Counted from the stretch's first letter, positions 42,075-52,459 are shown. The stretch: 56,530 bases of DNA from Flavobacterium frigoris PS1 (GCF_000252125.1 NZ_AHKF01000012.1:1-56530), one strand, 5' to 3'. Notes: generated by a model not told the origin, from the sequence alone. Program-made: numbers and translations.

Positions 42075-43598
42075 TTAGTTGGTGACTACATTAAGCATTT
42101 TTTGAGTTGCTATAATTGCAGCAACGGTTTGATCAGAGTCGAGTCCTCTTGTTTTAAACTCTTTTCCATTGTTTGTCCAAGTGATAATTGTTTCGCATAA
42201 AGCATCTGAACTACTCCCAGGAGGAATACGTACTGCGTAATCAATAAGTTTTGGTAATGCTAATTGCTTAGAGGTATATATTTTCGCCAATGCGTTCATG
42301 AAAGCGTCAAATTGACCATCTCCTTGTGCGTGTTCTTCGATAATTTCACCGTCTATTTTCAAGCAGAGGGTTGTTGAAGGACGCAATCCTTTTGCGTGTG
42401 ACAATACATAAGACTCCACTATAATTTTTTCCTGATACGTTTGACTGTCTAAAACATCAGAGATAATATAGGGTAGATCTTCTTTAGTCACGGTTTCTTT
42501 TTTGTCACCCAATTCAATGATTCTTTGGGTAACCAACTTCAAATCTTCTTGGTTTAGTTTTAGTCCTAATTCTTGAAGGTTTTTTTCGATATTTGCTTTA
42601 CCGGAAGTTTTTCCTAATGCGTATTGTCTTTTTCTTCCAAAACGTTCTGGAAGTAAATCATTGAAATATAAATTATTTTTGTTGTCACCATCTGCATGAA
42701 TTCCTGCAGTTTGAGTAAAGACATTGTCTCCTACAATAGGTTTGTTCGCTGGTATTCTATAACCAGTAAATGTTTCCACCAATTTACTGACCTTGAATAA
42801 AGACGATTCTTTTACATTGATTCCTATCTCAGGCATGAAGTCATTTATTACAGCAACAGTACTTTCAAGAGGTGCGTTTCCGGCACGTTCTCCCATTCCG
42901 TTTACTGTAACATGCAATCCTTTAATTCCCGCTTTCAAAGCTTCCATCACATTAGAGATGCTTAAATCGTAATCATTGTGTGCATGAAAATCAAAATGAA
43001 TGGTTGGATATTTTGTAGTTATTTGCGAAACAAATTTAAAAGTGTCAGAAGGTATTAATACACCCAACGTGTCAGGCAATAATATTCTTTTGACTCCTTG
43101 TGTAGCTAAAAAATCTAAAAACTGAAATACATATTCAGGAGAATTGCGCATCCCATTACTCCAATCTTCAAGATAGACATTGGTATCAATATTGTTTTCT
43201 TTTGCTAGCGCTATCGTTTGGGCAATTTCTGTAAAATGTTGTTCAGGTGTTTTTTTTAATTGATGTTTCAAGTGATTCATTGAACCTTTAGTCAATAAAT
43301 TTTGAACCTTAGCACCTGCTTTTTTCATCCAGTCAATAGATAGTCCACCATCTACAAAAGTCAGAACTTCTATTCGGTCTTCATATCCTTTTTCTTTGGC
43401 CCAAGCCATAATGCCTTTCACCCCTTGAAACTCCCCTTCACTCACGCGAGCTGAAGCAATTTCTATTCGATCAATATTTAATTCTTCCAGTAATAATTGG
43501 GCAATGGTTAGTTTTTCTGCAGCAGAAAATGATACTCCTGAGGTTTGTTCACCATCACGGAGTGTCGTATCCATTATTTCAACTTTTCTTTTTTCCAT
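42075..43598 (-). CDS. Citramalate synthase-like / 2-isopropylmalate synthase family protein
   Basis: The 507-residue protein is of the LeuA/CimA family: catalytic I-M-D-T-T-L-R-D-G-E-Q, H-F-D-F-H-A-H-N-D-Y-D, and a C-terminal LeuA regulatory domain (about 380-507). Compared with Leptospira citramalate synthase as remembered, the pocket residues Leu81, Leu104 and Tyr144 correspond to Leu79, Leu102 and Tyr142 here (in V-L-T-F, N-L-L-T and V-Y-L-E-D-W). This favours pyruvate plus acetyl-CoA to (R)-citramalate, the route to isoleucine. Annotated leuA in relatives; 2-isopropylmalate synthase remains the alternative. Confidence 0.85.
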   Translation of the reverse strand: MEKRKVEIMDTTLRDGEQTSGVSFSAAEKLTIAQLLLEELNIDRIEIASARVSEGEFQGVKGIMAWAKEKGYEDRIEVLTFVDGGLSIDWMKKAGAKVQNLLTKGSMNHLKHQLKKTPEQHFTEIAQTIALAKENNIDTNVYLEDWSNGMRNSPEYVFQFLDFLATQGVKRILLPDTLGVLIPSDTFKFVSQITTKYPTIHFDFHAHNDYDLSISNVMEALKAGIKGLHVTVNGMGERAGNAPLESTVAVINDFMPEIGINVKESSLFKVSKLVETFTGYRIPANKPIVGDNVFTQTAGIHADGDNKNNLYFNDLLPERFGRKRQYALGKTSGKANIEKNLQELGLKLNQEDLKLVTQRIIELGDKKETVTKEDLPYIISDVLDSQTYQEKIIVESYVLSHAKGLRPSTTLCLKIDGEIIEEHAQGDGQFDAFMNALAKIYTSKQLALPKLIDYAVRIPPGSSSDALCETIITWTNNGKEFKTRGLDSDQTVAAIIATQKMLNVVTN

Positions 43599-43736
43599 TT
43601 TTAAATTTGATGCTAAAACGATGATTTCTAAATAGAATAGAAAGTCGTGTAATTGTATTTTGTAAAATTATAAAGGCAGTTACTGGCGTCATCAATTATG
43701 ATGAAGCCCTAGTAACTGCATTATAAGAATTGTTAT

Positions 43737-44333
43737 TTAGTAAGGAAGCTTGTCAGCAAATGCGATTACCTCAGATTTTATGTTTTGCAAATAATCAATG
43801 TCATCGAAGCCATTAATCATGTTGTCTTTTTTATATCCTGAAATATCAAAAGATTCTTTGTCTCCTGTTGCTTTAAGTGTAATTGTTTGTTCTGGAAGGT
43901 TTACTTCTAGTTCTGTTTTTGGATCAGTTTCAATAGCTTTGAATACTTTGTCAGCAAATTCAGCACTCACTTGAACGGGTAATACACCAACATTTATACA
44001 GTTATTTCTAAAAATATCAGCAAAAAAACTAGATACGACACATCTAAAACCATAATCGTAAACAGCCCAAGCTGCATGCTCTCTTGATGATCCAGAACCA
44101 AAGTTTCTTCCTCCTACGAGGATTTTACCGCTATAAGTTGGGTTGTTTAATACAAAGTCTAATTTTGGAGAACCATCATTATTATATCTCCAGTCGCGGA
44201 AAAGGTTGTCTCCAAAACCTACACGTTCAGTCGCTTTTAAGAAACGAGCAGGGATAATTTGATCCGTATCTACATTTTCGATAGAAAGCGGAACTGCTGT
44301 ACTAGTAAGGATATTAAATTTATCGTAAGCCAT
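43737..44333 (-). CDS. leuD: 3-isopropylmalate dehydratase small subunit
   Basis: The 198-residue protein fits LeuD, with V-D-T-D-Q-I-I-P-A-R-F-L and the swivel-domain G-R-N-F-G-S-G-S-S-R-E-H-A. With LeuC it isomerises 2- to 3-isopropylmalate, and can hydrate citraconate in the citramalate route. It lies 48 bases after leuC. Confidence 0.96.
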   Translation of the reverse strand: MAYDKFNILTSTAVPLSIENVDTDQIIPARFLKATERVGFGDNLFRDWRYNNDGSPKLDFVLNNPTYSGKILVGGRNFGSGSSREHAAWAVYDYGFRCVVSSFFADIFRNNCINVGVLPVQVSAEFADKVFKAIETDPKTELEVNLPEQTITLKATGDKESFDISGYKKDNMINGFDDIDYLQNIKSEVIAFADKLPY

Positions 44334-44381
44334 TGTCTGTATATTTTATAAGATGAATAAATTCATCTGTTATTTTTTTTT

Positions 44382-45776
44382 TTAGATTAAATCTCTTGGA
44401 TCTGTTAGTACTCCTGTTACGGCAGCTGCAGCAGCCATAAATGGACTTGCCAATAGTGTTCTTGAACCAGGCCCTTGACGTCCTTCAAAGTTTCTATTTG
44501 AAGTGCTAACTGCATATTTTCCTGCAGGTACTTTGTCATCATTCATCGCTAAACAAGCTGAACATCCAGGTTGACGCAATACAAATCCAGATTCAGTCAA
44601 AATATCAAGAATTCCTTCTTCTTTAATTTGTGCTTCCACAACATGTGATCCAGGAACCAACCAAGCGGTAACATTATCAGCTTTTTGTCTTCCTTTTACA
44701 ATAGAAGCAAAAGCTCTAAAATCTTCAATACGACCATTAGTACAACTACCTAAGAATACGTAGTCAATTTGTTTTCCAATCATGGCATCACCTTGATTGA
44801 ATCCCATATAACCTAATGATTTTACATAGGTTTCTTCTCCTTCAGCAACGTCTTTTGAACTTGGAATACTTTTAGTAATTCCCAATCCCATTCCAGGATT
44901 TGTTCCGTATGTAATCATGGGTTCAATATCTGATGCTTGAAAAGTGATTTCTTCGTCAAAAATTGCATCAGCATCAGTTTTTAATGTTTTCCAATAAGCA
45001 ACAGATGAGTCCCAAGATTCTCCTTTTGGAGCAAATAAACGACCTTCTAAATAATCGAAAGTTGTCTGATCTGGAGCAATCATTCCTCCACGAGCACCCA
45101 TTTCGATACTTAGATTACAAACGGTCATGCGACCTTCCATAGTCATGTTTTCAAAAACTTCACCTGCATATTCTACAAAATATCCTGTAGCGCCCGAAGT
45201 AGATAATTTTGAAATGATATATAATGCAACGTCTTTCGGTGTAACTCCAAACTGAAGATCTCCAGCTACGTTAATACGCATTTTTTTAGGTTTTGGTTGC
45301 ATGATACATTGTGTTGAAAGTACCATTTCTACTTCTGAAGTACCAATTCCAAAAGCAATTGCTCCAAAAGCACCATGTGTCGAAGTATGTGAATCTCCAC
45401 AAACAATTGTTGCACCCGGTAAAGTAATTCCGTTTTCAGGACCTACTACGTGTACAATCCCGTTTTTTACGTTTCCTAAGCCCCAGTGGCTAATTCCGTA
45501 TTCTTTTGAATTTTCTTCCAATGCTTTCAATTGATTAGCTGATAAAGCGTCTTCAACTGGTAAATGTTGGTTTATTGTTGGTGTGTTGTGATCTGCAGTA
45601 GCAAAAGTACGCTCTGGGTATAGGACAGAAATTCCTCTTTCTTTTAAACCTAAAAAAGCAACAGGACTAGTCACTTCATGAATGAAATGACGGTCAATAA
45701 AAAACACGTCTGGTCCATCCTCAATTTTACGCACCACGTGCGAATCCCATACTTTGTCAAATAATGTAGTACTCAT
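44382..45776 (-). CDS. leuC: 3-isopropylmalate dehydratase large subunit
   Basis: The 464-residue aconitase-family protein has the [4Fe-4S] ligands in F-L-G-S-C-T-N-G-R and [10 protein letters not shown], and [12 protein letters not shown]. It is the first gene of the leu group and has a consensus promoter at 45846-45875. Confidence 0.97.
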   Translation of the reverse strand: MSTTLFDKVWDSHVVRKIEDGPDVFFIDRHFIHEVTSPVAFLGLKERGISVLYPERTFATADHNTPTINQHLPVEDALSANQLKALEENSKEYGISHWGLGNVKNGIVHVVGPENGITLPGATIVCGDSHTSTHGAFGAIAFGIGTSEVEMVLSTQCIMQPKPKKMRINVAGDLQFGVTPKDVALYIISKLSTSGATGYFVEYAGEVFENMTMEGRMTVCNLSIEMGARGGMIAPDQTTFDYLEGRLFAPKGESWDSSVAYWKTLKTDADAIFDEEITFQASDIEPMITYGTNPGMGLGITKSIPSSKDVAEGEETYVKSLGYMGFNQGDAMIGKQIDYVFLGSCTNGRIEDFRAFASIVKGRQKADNVTAWLVPGSHVVEAQIKEEGILDILTESGFVLRQPGCSACLAMNDDKVPAGKYAVSTSNRNFEGRQGPGSRTLLASPFMAAAAAVTGVLTDPRDLI

Positions 45777-45801
45777 TTTAAATATTTTTTAAGTGTATTT
45801 T

Positions 45802-45828
45802 TCATTTATGGATCGTTAAAGAGTCCAT
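45802..45828 (-). promoter_or_regulatory. Leader mini-frame and hairpin in the leuC leader
   Basis: Minus-strand ATG at 45828 encodes M-D-S-L-T-I-H-K then stop at 45802, about 13 bases after the expected transcription start. TTATGGA (45806-45812) pairs with TCCATAA (45824-45830). A leader peptide with only one Leu and one Ile is weak evidence of attenuation. Confidence 0.25.
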
Positions 45829-45845
45829 AATTGTAATAATGAGAG

Positions 45846-45875
45846 CAAATTTAAAAAAAGAAACAAAGTCGTCAA
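45846..45875 (-). promoter_or_regulatory. Promoter of the leu operon
   Basis: On the minus strand TTG (45875-45873), a 19-base spacer and TAAATTTG (45853-45846) match the consensus exactly, placing the transcription start near 45841 and a leader of about 65 bases before leuC. Confidence 0.8.
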
Positions 45876-46447
45876 TTTGGATTTTTCATTATATACGATA
45901 CCCAAACCCTTTTTACAACTTCAGATGACTGATATTTTGATGTTTCTGGTTTTATCGAGCAATCGGAATTCATTTTTAATTTTGTTGATCGTCATTTGGG
46001 ATGTTGGATTTGCTACTTTGGGCTATTGACTATTTCTCATTTAAAACTCATTTAAAGTGTGTTATGTTTAGTAAAAGCCGTATAAAAGCTGTTTATTTCG
46101 GAAAATATGCAGCATTTGCTTATTTTTGTATTTTTAGAAATAAATTTATTTGTTGGAGGATTTACATGATAAAAGTAGCTTTTGGCGGAAACTAAGGCGC
46201 TATTTGTTTGATAAAATAGTACGACATCCAAAAAAATGTGAGGCAAGTGATTTGTCTCTTAATTATGCTATCTTAGAAATTAATAAGGTTATAATTACAA
46301 GGAAAAAGGGATTGTTAATTTAAATGATTATTTTGTTTTTTTATGGGTATTTGTTGATAACTTGCCTTCGTTCTTACTTGAAAAAAACCTAAATTTGAAA
46401 TTCATTTTTTGTAATTTATTGAATTTACAATCACCTGATAAACAACT
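45876..46447. other. Long gene-free divergent region between leuC and dnaE
   Basis: These 572 bases are the longest stretch without a gene. Two overlapping 64-codon frames on opposite strands (46001-46195, 46052-46246) have the Phe/Tyr/Lys/Cys-rich make-up of translated AT-rich noncoding DNA and were not accepted. TAAATTTG at 46390-46397 may be the dnaE -7 box. No tRNA, riboswitch or strong hairpin was seen. Confidence 0.4.
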
Positions 46448-49400
46448 ATGTACTTAATATTCGATACTGAAACTACAGGATTACCAAAGCGTTGGGATGC
46501 GCCCATAACTGATACGGCTAACTGGCCGCGCTGTATACAAATTGCGTGGCAGCTGCATGACGATATGGGGAAACTCATAGAGCATCAGGATTATTTGGTA
46601 AAACCGGAGGGCTTTAATATTCCGTATGATGCGGAACGAATTCACGGGATTTCTACTGAATTGGCGGAAGCCGAAGGGATTTCTTTGGCAGAAGTATTGG
46701 AGAAATTCAACGTGGCTTTAGGTAAAGCCAAATTTATTGTAGGGCAAAATCTAGGTTTTGACGTTAACATTATGGGCTGTGAGTTTCATCGTTTAGGGGT
46801 TGAAAGTCCAATGGCTTTAATGCCAGTTTTGGATACTTGTACTGAAATTACTGCGTCTTTATTACAGTTACCTGGAGGTCGTGGAGGTCGTTTCAAGTTA
46901 CCGACATTAACTGAGTTACACCAGTATTTATTCAACAAACCATTCTCGGAGGCGCACAATGCTACTGCCGATGTAGAGGCAACCACGCGTTGTTTCCTTG
47001 AATTAATACGTAGAGAGAATTATACTGCAGAAAAGCTGGATGTTCCTGCTAGTTATTTTAGGGATTTTCAGAGTAAAAACCCGACCGAGATTAAACTCAT
47101 TGGTTTAAAGCATATCAATTTAAAGCAAGCTTCTGATAAAATTCGCCAACAGTTTGGAGAAAAACAGGGGGCGACAATTTCGAAACAAGAACTTACAGAT
47201 AATAAAAAAGTACTTGTCGATACTGATTTTGTGCATCTGCATAATCATACTCAATTTTCGGTTTTGCAGTCTACGATTAGTATTCCGGCTTTGGTAAAAG
47301 CGGCTTCACAACAAAAGATGCCTGCCGTTGCCATGACGGATCACGCGAATTTAATGGGGGCTTTTCACTTTGTAAGGGATGTTTTAAATCATAATAAATC
47401 GGCTGAAGCCAAGAATGCAGCTTTGATTGCAGATGGAGAAGAGCCAACAGAGGTTATGATGAAACCTATTGTGGGTTGTGAATTTTTTGTTTGTGAAGAT
47501 CATAAGGACAAATCCCGTAAAGACAACGGATACCAAATAGTGCTTTTGGCGAAGACCAAAAAAGGATACCATAATCTGGCTAAAATGTCTTCCATTGCTT
47601 ACACAGAAGGGTTTTACTATGTACCTAGAATTGACCGAAAGGTTATCCAAAAATACAAGGAAGACATTATTGTCTTATCCGGAAATCTCTATGGTGAAAT
47701 TCCAAGCAAGGTTTTAAATCTTGGTGAAAACCAAGCCGAAGAAGCCTTAATTTGGTGGAAAGAAGAATTCAAAGAGGATTTTTATATTGAGGTGATGCGT
47801 CACAATCAAGAAGATGAAAATAGGGTAAATACCACTTTGATTTCTTTGGCCAGAAAACATGACGTTAAAATTGTTGCTACTAACAACACCTTTTATATAG
47901 ATAAAGAGAATGCCAATGCGCACGATATTTTGCTTTGTGTACGTGATGGAGAAAAGCAGACAACGCCTATAGGTCGTGGTCGTGGCTATCGTTTTGGTTT
48001 ACCCAACCAAGAATATTATTTCAAGACAGGGGAGGAAATGAAAAAGCTCTTCACTGATTTGCCAGAATCGATTTCGAATCTAAGCGAAATTGTAGATAAA
48101 ATTGAAATTTACAATCTGGCACGTGAAGTTTTGTTACCTAAATTTGAAATTCCAGAGGAGTTTAATGTTCCTGAAGATGCAGTTGACGGAGGAGTAAGGG
48201 GGGAGAATGCTTATTTGAGACATCTTACTTATGAAGGTGCAAATAGAAGATATGCTGAAATCACTGAAGAGGTTCGCGAGCGTCTTGATTTTGAATTATT
48301 GACTATTTCTAATTCCGGTTATCCGGGATATTTCTTGATTGTACAAGATTTAATTGCCGAAGCAAGAAGAATGGGTGTTTCTGTAGGTCCAGGACGTGGA
48401 TCGGCAGCTGGATCAGTGGTGGCCTATTGTTTGAAAATTACCAACATTGACCCGTTGATGTACAATCTGCTTTTTGAGCGTTTCCTGAATCCCGATCGTG
48501 TGTCCCTGCCAGATATTGATATTGATTTTGATGACGAAGGACGAAGCAGTGTCATGGATTATGTGATCCGAAAATACGGTTCGAAACAAGTGGCGCAGAT
48601 TATCACTTATGGTAAAATGGCTACGAAATCAGCGATTCGTGATACAGCTCGAGTACTAGATTTACCTTTGTTTGAAGCGGATAAAATTGCCAAATTGATT
48701 CCTGGGATGATGCCGTCTAAGTGGAATTTATCACGGTTCCTGAATGAAGAGGAAGCTGTTATTAAAAAAGTAGTTCGTCCTGAAGAGTGGGATAAAATAA
48801 AGGAATTAATAGGTCTTGCTGGTGAAGATGATTTGAGTGGGGAAACCATTCAACAAGCGACAATTTTAGAAGGGAACCTTAGAAATACAGGAATTCATGC
48901 TTGTGGGGTGATTATCACTCCAAGCGATATTACGGATTTTGTTCCTGTGGCTACGGCCAAAGATTCTGATTTGTATGTCACCCAATTTGATAACTCCGTT
49001 GTAGAAACAGCTGGTTTGTTAAAAATGGACTTCTTGGGTTTGAAAACCCTAACCTTAATAAAGGACACGGTTAAACTGGTTAAATATAGAAGTAATATAG
49101 ATCTAAATCCGGATGAGTTTCCAATTGATGATTTAAAAACATACGAACTTTTTCAGCGAGGAGAAACAGTAGGGATATTTCAATATGAATCTCCTGGGAT
49201 GCAAAAATATATGAAGGAATTGAAGCCAACGGTTTTTCCTGATTTAATTGCCATGAATGCCTTGTATCGTCCAGGTCCAATTGCATATATTCCAAGTTTC
49301 GTAAAAAGGAAGAATGGGGAAGAGGAGATTATTTATGATCTTGACGCTTGTGAAGAATTGTTGAAAGACACTTACGGAATTACTGTTTATCAAGAGCAGG

Positions 49401-50983
49401 TAATGCTTTTGTCCCAAAAATTAGCTGATTTCTCAAAGGGTGATGCCGATGTTTTGCGTAAAGCAATGGGGAAAAAACAAAAGGATGTTCTAGATAAAAT
49501 GAAGCCTAAATTTATCAATCAGGCTGCAGCTAAAGGGCATGCCGTGGATAAATTAGAAAAGATATGGAAAGACTGGGAGGCATTTGCTGAGTATGCCTTT
49601 AATAAATCGCACTCTACCTGCTATGCTTGGATTGCCTATCAAACAGCTTATTTAAAAGCCAATTATCCTGCTGAATATATGGCAGCGGTACTGTCTAATA
49701 ATATGAGTGACATCAAGCAAGTGTCTTTCTTTATGGAAGAATGCAAGCGAATGGGACTGGAAGTTTTAGGTCCAGACGTGAACGAGTCCTTTTATAAATT
49801 TACAGTAAATGATAATTATGCGGTTCGTTTTGGAATGGGAGCTGTCAAAGGTGTGGGAGCCGGTGCGGTTGCTACTCTAGTTGAAAAGAGAAAAGATGGG
49901 AAATACAAGTCAATTTTTGACTTAACCAAACGAATAGATTTGCGTGCTGCCAATAAAAAAGCATTGGAAAATTTAGCATTGGCTGGTGGTTTTGACTCCT
50001 TTTTAGGGACAACTCGGGCGCAATATTTTCATGATGATGGAGACGGAATCACTTTTTACGAAAAAGCCATACGTTATGGAGCGAAATTTCAAGAGAATGA
50101 GAATTCATCCCAGGTAAGTTTGTTTGGAGAAAGTAGTGATGTGCAAATTGCAGAGCCAATTGTACCGCCTTGTGAAGATTGGAGTACGATGGAAAAACTG
50201 GCAAAAGAAAAAGAAGTGGTTGGGATTTATATCTCAGGACATCCATTGGATGATTACAAGTTTGAAATGAAATATTTTTGTAATGCCAAGCTGGAAGCGC
50301 TAAGAAGTATGGAACTCCATGTAGGGAAAAGTCTCACTTTTGGTGGAATCATAAATGATGTGCAGCACAGAGTAGCCAAAAACGGAAAAGGTTGGGCGAT
50401 ATTTACATTAGAGGGATATGATGAAAGTTATGAGTTTAAGATCTTTGGTGAAGAGTACTTGAAGTTTCGTCATTTCTTGATTCAGAATAACTTTACGTAT
50501 ATGAAAGTGTCAGTCAAAGAGGGCTGGACCAATCAGGATACAGGGAAGAAAAGTGATCCTAGGATTCAGTTTACGTTAGTTCAATACTTACAGGATGTAT
50601 TGGATACCTTTGCAAAAAAACTAATTGTACTCTTAAATATTACCGATTTACAGGCCGAGTTTATTCATAAATTGAGCCATCTTTTTCAGGAAAATAAGGG
50701 AGATAATCAGGTGTCGTTTGAAATTATGGAGCTGGAGAAAATTAAGAAAATAATAGAAACAGCGCCACTTCTTCTTGAAAATCAAACTGATGATTTTGTT
50801 GAAGATAATGATGATGTTGAAGCTTCTGAATCTGAAGAAAAGGAAGCTGCTGAGGTTACTGAAATAGAAGAAATAAAAGTACTGACCAAGTTAACAATGC
50901 CAAGCAGAAGGCTAAAGATCAAAATATCAAATGAGTTACTCGTTGAGCTAGAAAAAATGCAGATTAATTTTAAATTGAACTAG
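46448..50983 (+). CDS. dnaE: DNA polymerase III alpha subunit with N-terminal exonuclease
   Basis: The 1511-residue replicative polymerase is longer than E. coli DnaE (1160). Residues 1 to about 200 are a DEDDh proofreading exonuclease (F-D-T-E-T-T-G-L-P, then H-N-A-T-A-D-V-E-A-T). A PHP domain starts near 259 (V-H-L-H-N-H-T). The C-family palm carries P-G-R-G-S-A-A-G-S and the catalytic P-D-I-D-I-D-F (Asp689, Asp691). The tau-binding and OB regions follow, with an acidic stretch near 1450. So polymerase and proofreader are one chain; a separate DnaQ may be unneeded. Confidence 0.96.
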   Translation: MYLIFDTETTGLPKRWDAPITDTANWPRCIQIAWQLHDDMGKLIEHQDYLVKPEGFNIPYDAERIHGISTELAEAEGISLAEVLEKFNVALGKAKFIVGQNLGFDVNIMGCEFHRLGVESPMALMPVLDTCTEITASLLQLPGGRGGRFKLPTLTELHQYLFNKPFSEAHNATADVEATTRCFLELIRRENYTAEKLDVPASYFRDFQSKNPTEIKLIGLKHINLKQASDKIRQQFGEKQGATISKQELTDNKKVLVDTDFVHLHNHTQFSVLQSTISIPALVKAASQQKMPAVAMTDHANLMGAFHFVRDVLNHNKSAEAKNAALIADGEEPTEVMMKPIVGCEFFVCEDHKDKSRKDNGYQIVLLAKTKKGYHNLAKMSSIAYTEGFYYVPRIDRKVIQKYKEDIIVLSGNLYGEIPSKVLNLGENQAEEALIWWKEEFKEDFYIEVMRHNQEDENRVNTTLISLARKHDVKIVATNNTFYIDKENANAHDILLCVRDGEKQTTPIGRGRGYRFGLPNQEYYFKTGEEMKKLFTDLPESISNLSEIVDKIEIYNLAREVLLPKFEIPEEFNVPEDAVDGGVRGENAYLRHLTYEGANRRYAEITEEVRERLDFELLTISNSGYPGYFLIVQDLIAEARRMGVSVGPGRGSAAGSVVAYCLKITNIDPLMYNLLFERFLNPDRVSLPDIDIDFDDEGRSSVMDYVIRKYGSKQVAQIITYGKMATKSAIRDTARVLDLPLFEADKIAKLIPGMMPSKWNLSRFLNEEEAVIKKVVRPEEWDKIKELIGLAGEDDLSGETIQQATILEGNLRNTGIHACGVIITPSDITDFVPVATAKDSDLYVTQFDNSVVETAGLLKMDFLGLKTLTLIKDTVKLVKYRSNIDLNPDEFPIDDLKTYELFQRGETVGIFQYESPGMQKYMKELKPTVFPDLIAMNALYRPGPIAYIPSFVKRKNGEEEIIYDLDACEELLKDTYGITVYQEQVMLLSQKLADFSKGDADVLRKAMGKKQKDVLDKMKPKFINQAAAKGHAVDKLEKIWKDWEAFAEYAFNKSHSTCYAWIAYQTAYLKANYPAEYMAAVLSNNMSDIKQVSFFMEECKRMGLEVLGPDVNESFYKFTVNDNYAVRFGMGAVKGVGAGAVATLVEKRKDGKYKSIFDLTKRIDLRAANKKALENLALAGGFDSFLGTTRAQYFHDDGDGITFYEKAIRYGAKFQENENSSQVSLFGESSDVQIAEPIVPPCEDWSTMEKLAKEKEVVGIYISGHPLDDYKFEMKYFCNAKLEALRSMELHVGKSLTFGGIINDVQHRVAKNGKGWAIFTLEGYDESYEFKIFGEEYLKFRHFLIQNNFTYMKVSVKEGWTNQDTGKKSDPRIQFTLVQYLQDVLDTFAKKLIVLLNITDLQAEFIHKLSHLFQENKGDNQVSFEIMELEKIKKIIETAPLLLENQTDDFVEDNDDVEASESEEKEAAEVTEIEEIKVLTKLTMPSRRLKIKISNELLVELEKMQINFKLN

Positions 50984-51246
50984 TTTACATATTTCTTAAA
51001 GTAGATTTTTGGATTGAAATAAAGCAGAGAAATCGTTATAGTTGAACGGTTTTTCTGCTTTTTTCATGTCTTTTTACGGGTTTTGGACTATATTTTTATT
51101 TTTTAAAATGTTAATTTTTTTGGTGTAAGAGACTGATTCATATATGCATGCATAGAATGCGTTTTTTGTAGTCGAAGTTCTTTGTGGTTTTAAGAAATGC
51201 ATCGACTAAAATTATTTATTTTTGTTGTAAAACTAAAAAGATAATT

Positions 51247-52140
51247 ATGAAAAAGAACCTGTTTATTATAGGGCTTATGGCTTGTTCAATGACTATGTTA
51301 GGGCAAACTGATAAAAAAGAAAGCAAAAAAGACGGTTGGTATTTTAAATTAGGAGCTTCTTACTTCACGCAAGCTACCGCAACTGAATTTCCAACAGTAG
51401 GAGGAAGAGCGGCAAACAAAGACGTTTATGTTAATGGAAAATTAGATTCGAGAGAAAGCGTTACAGGATCTTTTGGAGAAGGTTTCCGTTACGGTGGTAA
51501 TGTAGGATATCGCTTTACTGATCGTTTGGGTGTGGAAATGGGTATTAATTACTACAATAGCAATAGCAAAACTATGGTACAAACGATCTCTCAAAACACT
51601 ACAGTTTTAAGATCTGAGGGGCAAGTTAAAGCTTTAGATGTAGCTCCAGCTCTTGTGTTGTTTTTAGGAGAAGTTAAAGGATTTGAAACATATTCAAAAG
51701 TAGGTGTTATAATTCCTATTAATGGAGATTTAACTATTAAGACTGATGCAGTAGTTCCAACTAGTGCAACTACTTCTGCTGCCATTTATAGCGTTGATGA
51801 GGTTAAACCTAACCCTACTGTAGGATTTTTAGCTGCACTTGGTACTTCTTATAAATTAGGTAAAAATTTATCGGCATTTGCTGAGGTTGAATACCGTAAC
51901 TTTACAGTACATGGTAAAACAAAAGAAACTACTGAGTTTACTATGAATGGAACAGATGCTTTGGCTAGTAGAAGCCAATCGGAGATCCATACTAATTATT
52001 CAAATCAAATCAATAGTACTTCTAACAATATGCAAACAAACGCTGCTGGTTTTGATAGTACTAAGCCAACAGATGATTTAAGCTCATACATCAGTATTAG
52101 TGGTGTTGGATTAACTTTAGGATTAAAATACAGCCTATAA
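51247..52140 (+). CDS. Outer-membrane beta-barrel protein
   Basis: The ATG at 51247 is preferred over an in-frame start at 51184, as it gives the signal peptide M-K-K-N-L-F-I-I-G-L-M-A-C-S ending at L-G-Q-T. The 297 residues contain alternating strands (Y-F-K-L-G-A-S-Y-F, Y-G-G-N-V-G-Y-R-F, F-A-E-V-E-Y-R-N-F) and end in V-G-L-T-L-G-L-K-Y-S-L, a barrel-closing strand. It is an OmpA/OmpW-like barrel without a peptidoglycan domain. Function is unknown. Terminator at 52164-52193. Confidence 0.82.
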   Translation: MKKNLFIIGLMACSMTMLGQTDKKESKKDGWYFKLGASYFTQATATEFPTVGGRAANKDVYVNGKLDSRESVTGSFGEGFRYGGNVGYRFTDRLGVEMGINYYNSNSKTMVQTISQNTTVLRSEGQVKALDVAPALVLFLGEVKGFETYSKVGVIIPINGDLTIKTDAVVPTSATTSAAIYSVDEVKPNPTVGFLAALGTSYKLGKNLSAFAEVEYRNFTVHGKTKETTEFTMNGTDALASRSQSEIHTNYSNQINSTSNNMQTNAAGFDSTKPTDDLSSYISISGVGLTLGLKYSL

Positions 52141-52163
52141 ATAAGATTGAATATATACAAATC

Positions 52164-52193
52164 AGGCCTTCTGTAAAGAAGGTCTTTTTTTTT
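52164..52193 (+). terminator. Terminator after the outer-membrane protein gene
   Basis: AGGCCTTCT and AGAAGGTCT pair (one G-T) around a short loop, followed by nine T. Confidence 0.8.
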
Positions 52194-52220
52194 GATAATA
52201 TTCTTGAAATAGCCAACTTT

Positions 52221-52300
52221 CCTAGCCCTGATGGAAGCGGCATCCTTTGATTACCTCCTTTAGGAAATCAAAGATACAGCGCACAGCAGGAAATGGCTCC
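52221..52300. repeat. Structured intergenic repeat, copy 2
   Basis: This copy matches the reverse complement of 18605-18684 in both flanks (CCTAGCCCTGATGG-AGCGGCAT and ACAGCAGGAA) but has a different central stem (CTTTGATT with AATCAAAG, plus CCT with AGG) that is again self-complementary. It lies between the beta-barrel gene and trxA. Confidence 0.8.
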
Positions 52301-52401
52301 TAATCAATAGAAATTATAAGCAAAATCAGATAAATAGCAATTGTCAATACTTTCATAACCAAAACTAATTTGAGGATGGTGCTTCATCGGTTTTAAATTT
52401 C

Positions 52402-52409
52402 TAAATTTG
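52402..52409 (+). promoter_or_regulatory. Probable -7 promoter element of trxA
   Basis: TAAATTTG matches TAnnTTTG, 50 bases before the trxA ATG. No TTG is present at a suitable distance. Confidence 0.4.
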
Positions 52410-52459
52410 TATTCTAGTTTTGACTACGATTAAAACTTTAAACTTTAAACAAAAATATT

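Noticed and set aside
46001..46246. Overlapping 64-codon frames in the leuC-dnaE gap
   Set aside because: Both are Phe/Lys/Cys-rich translations of AT-rich DNA on opposite strands with no start context.
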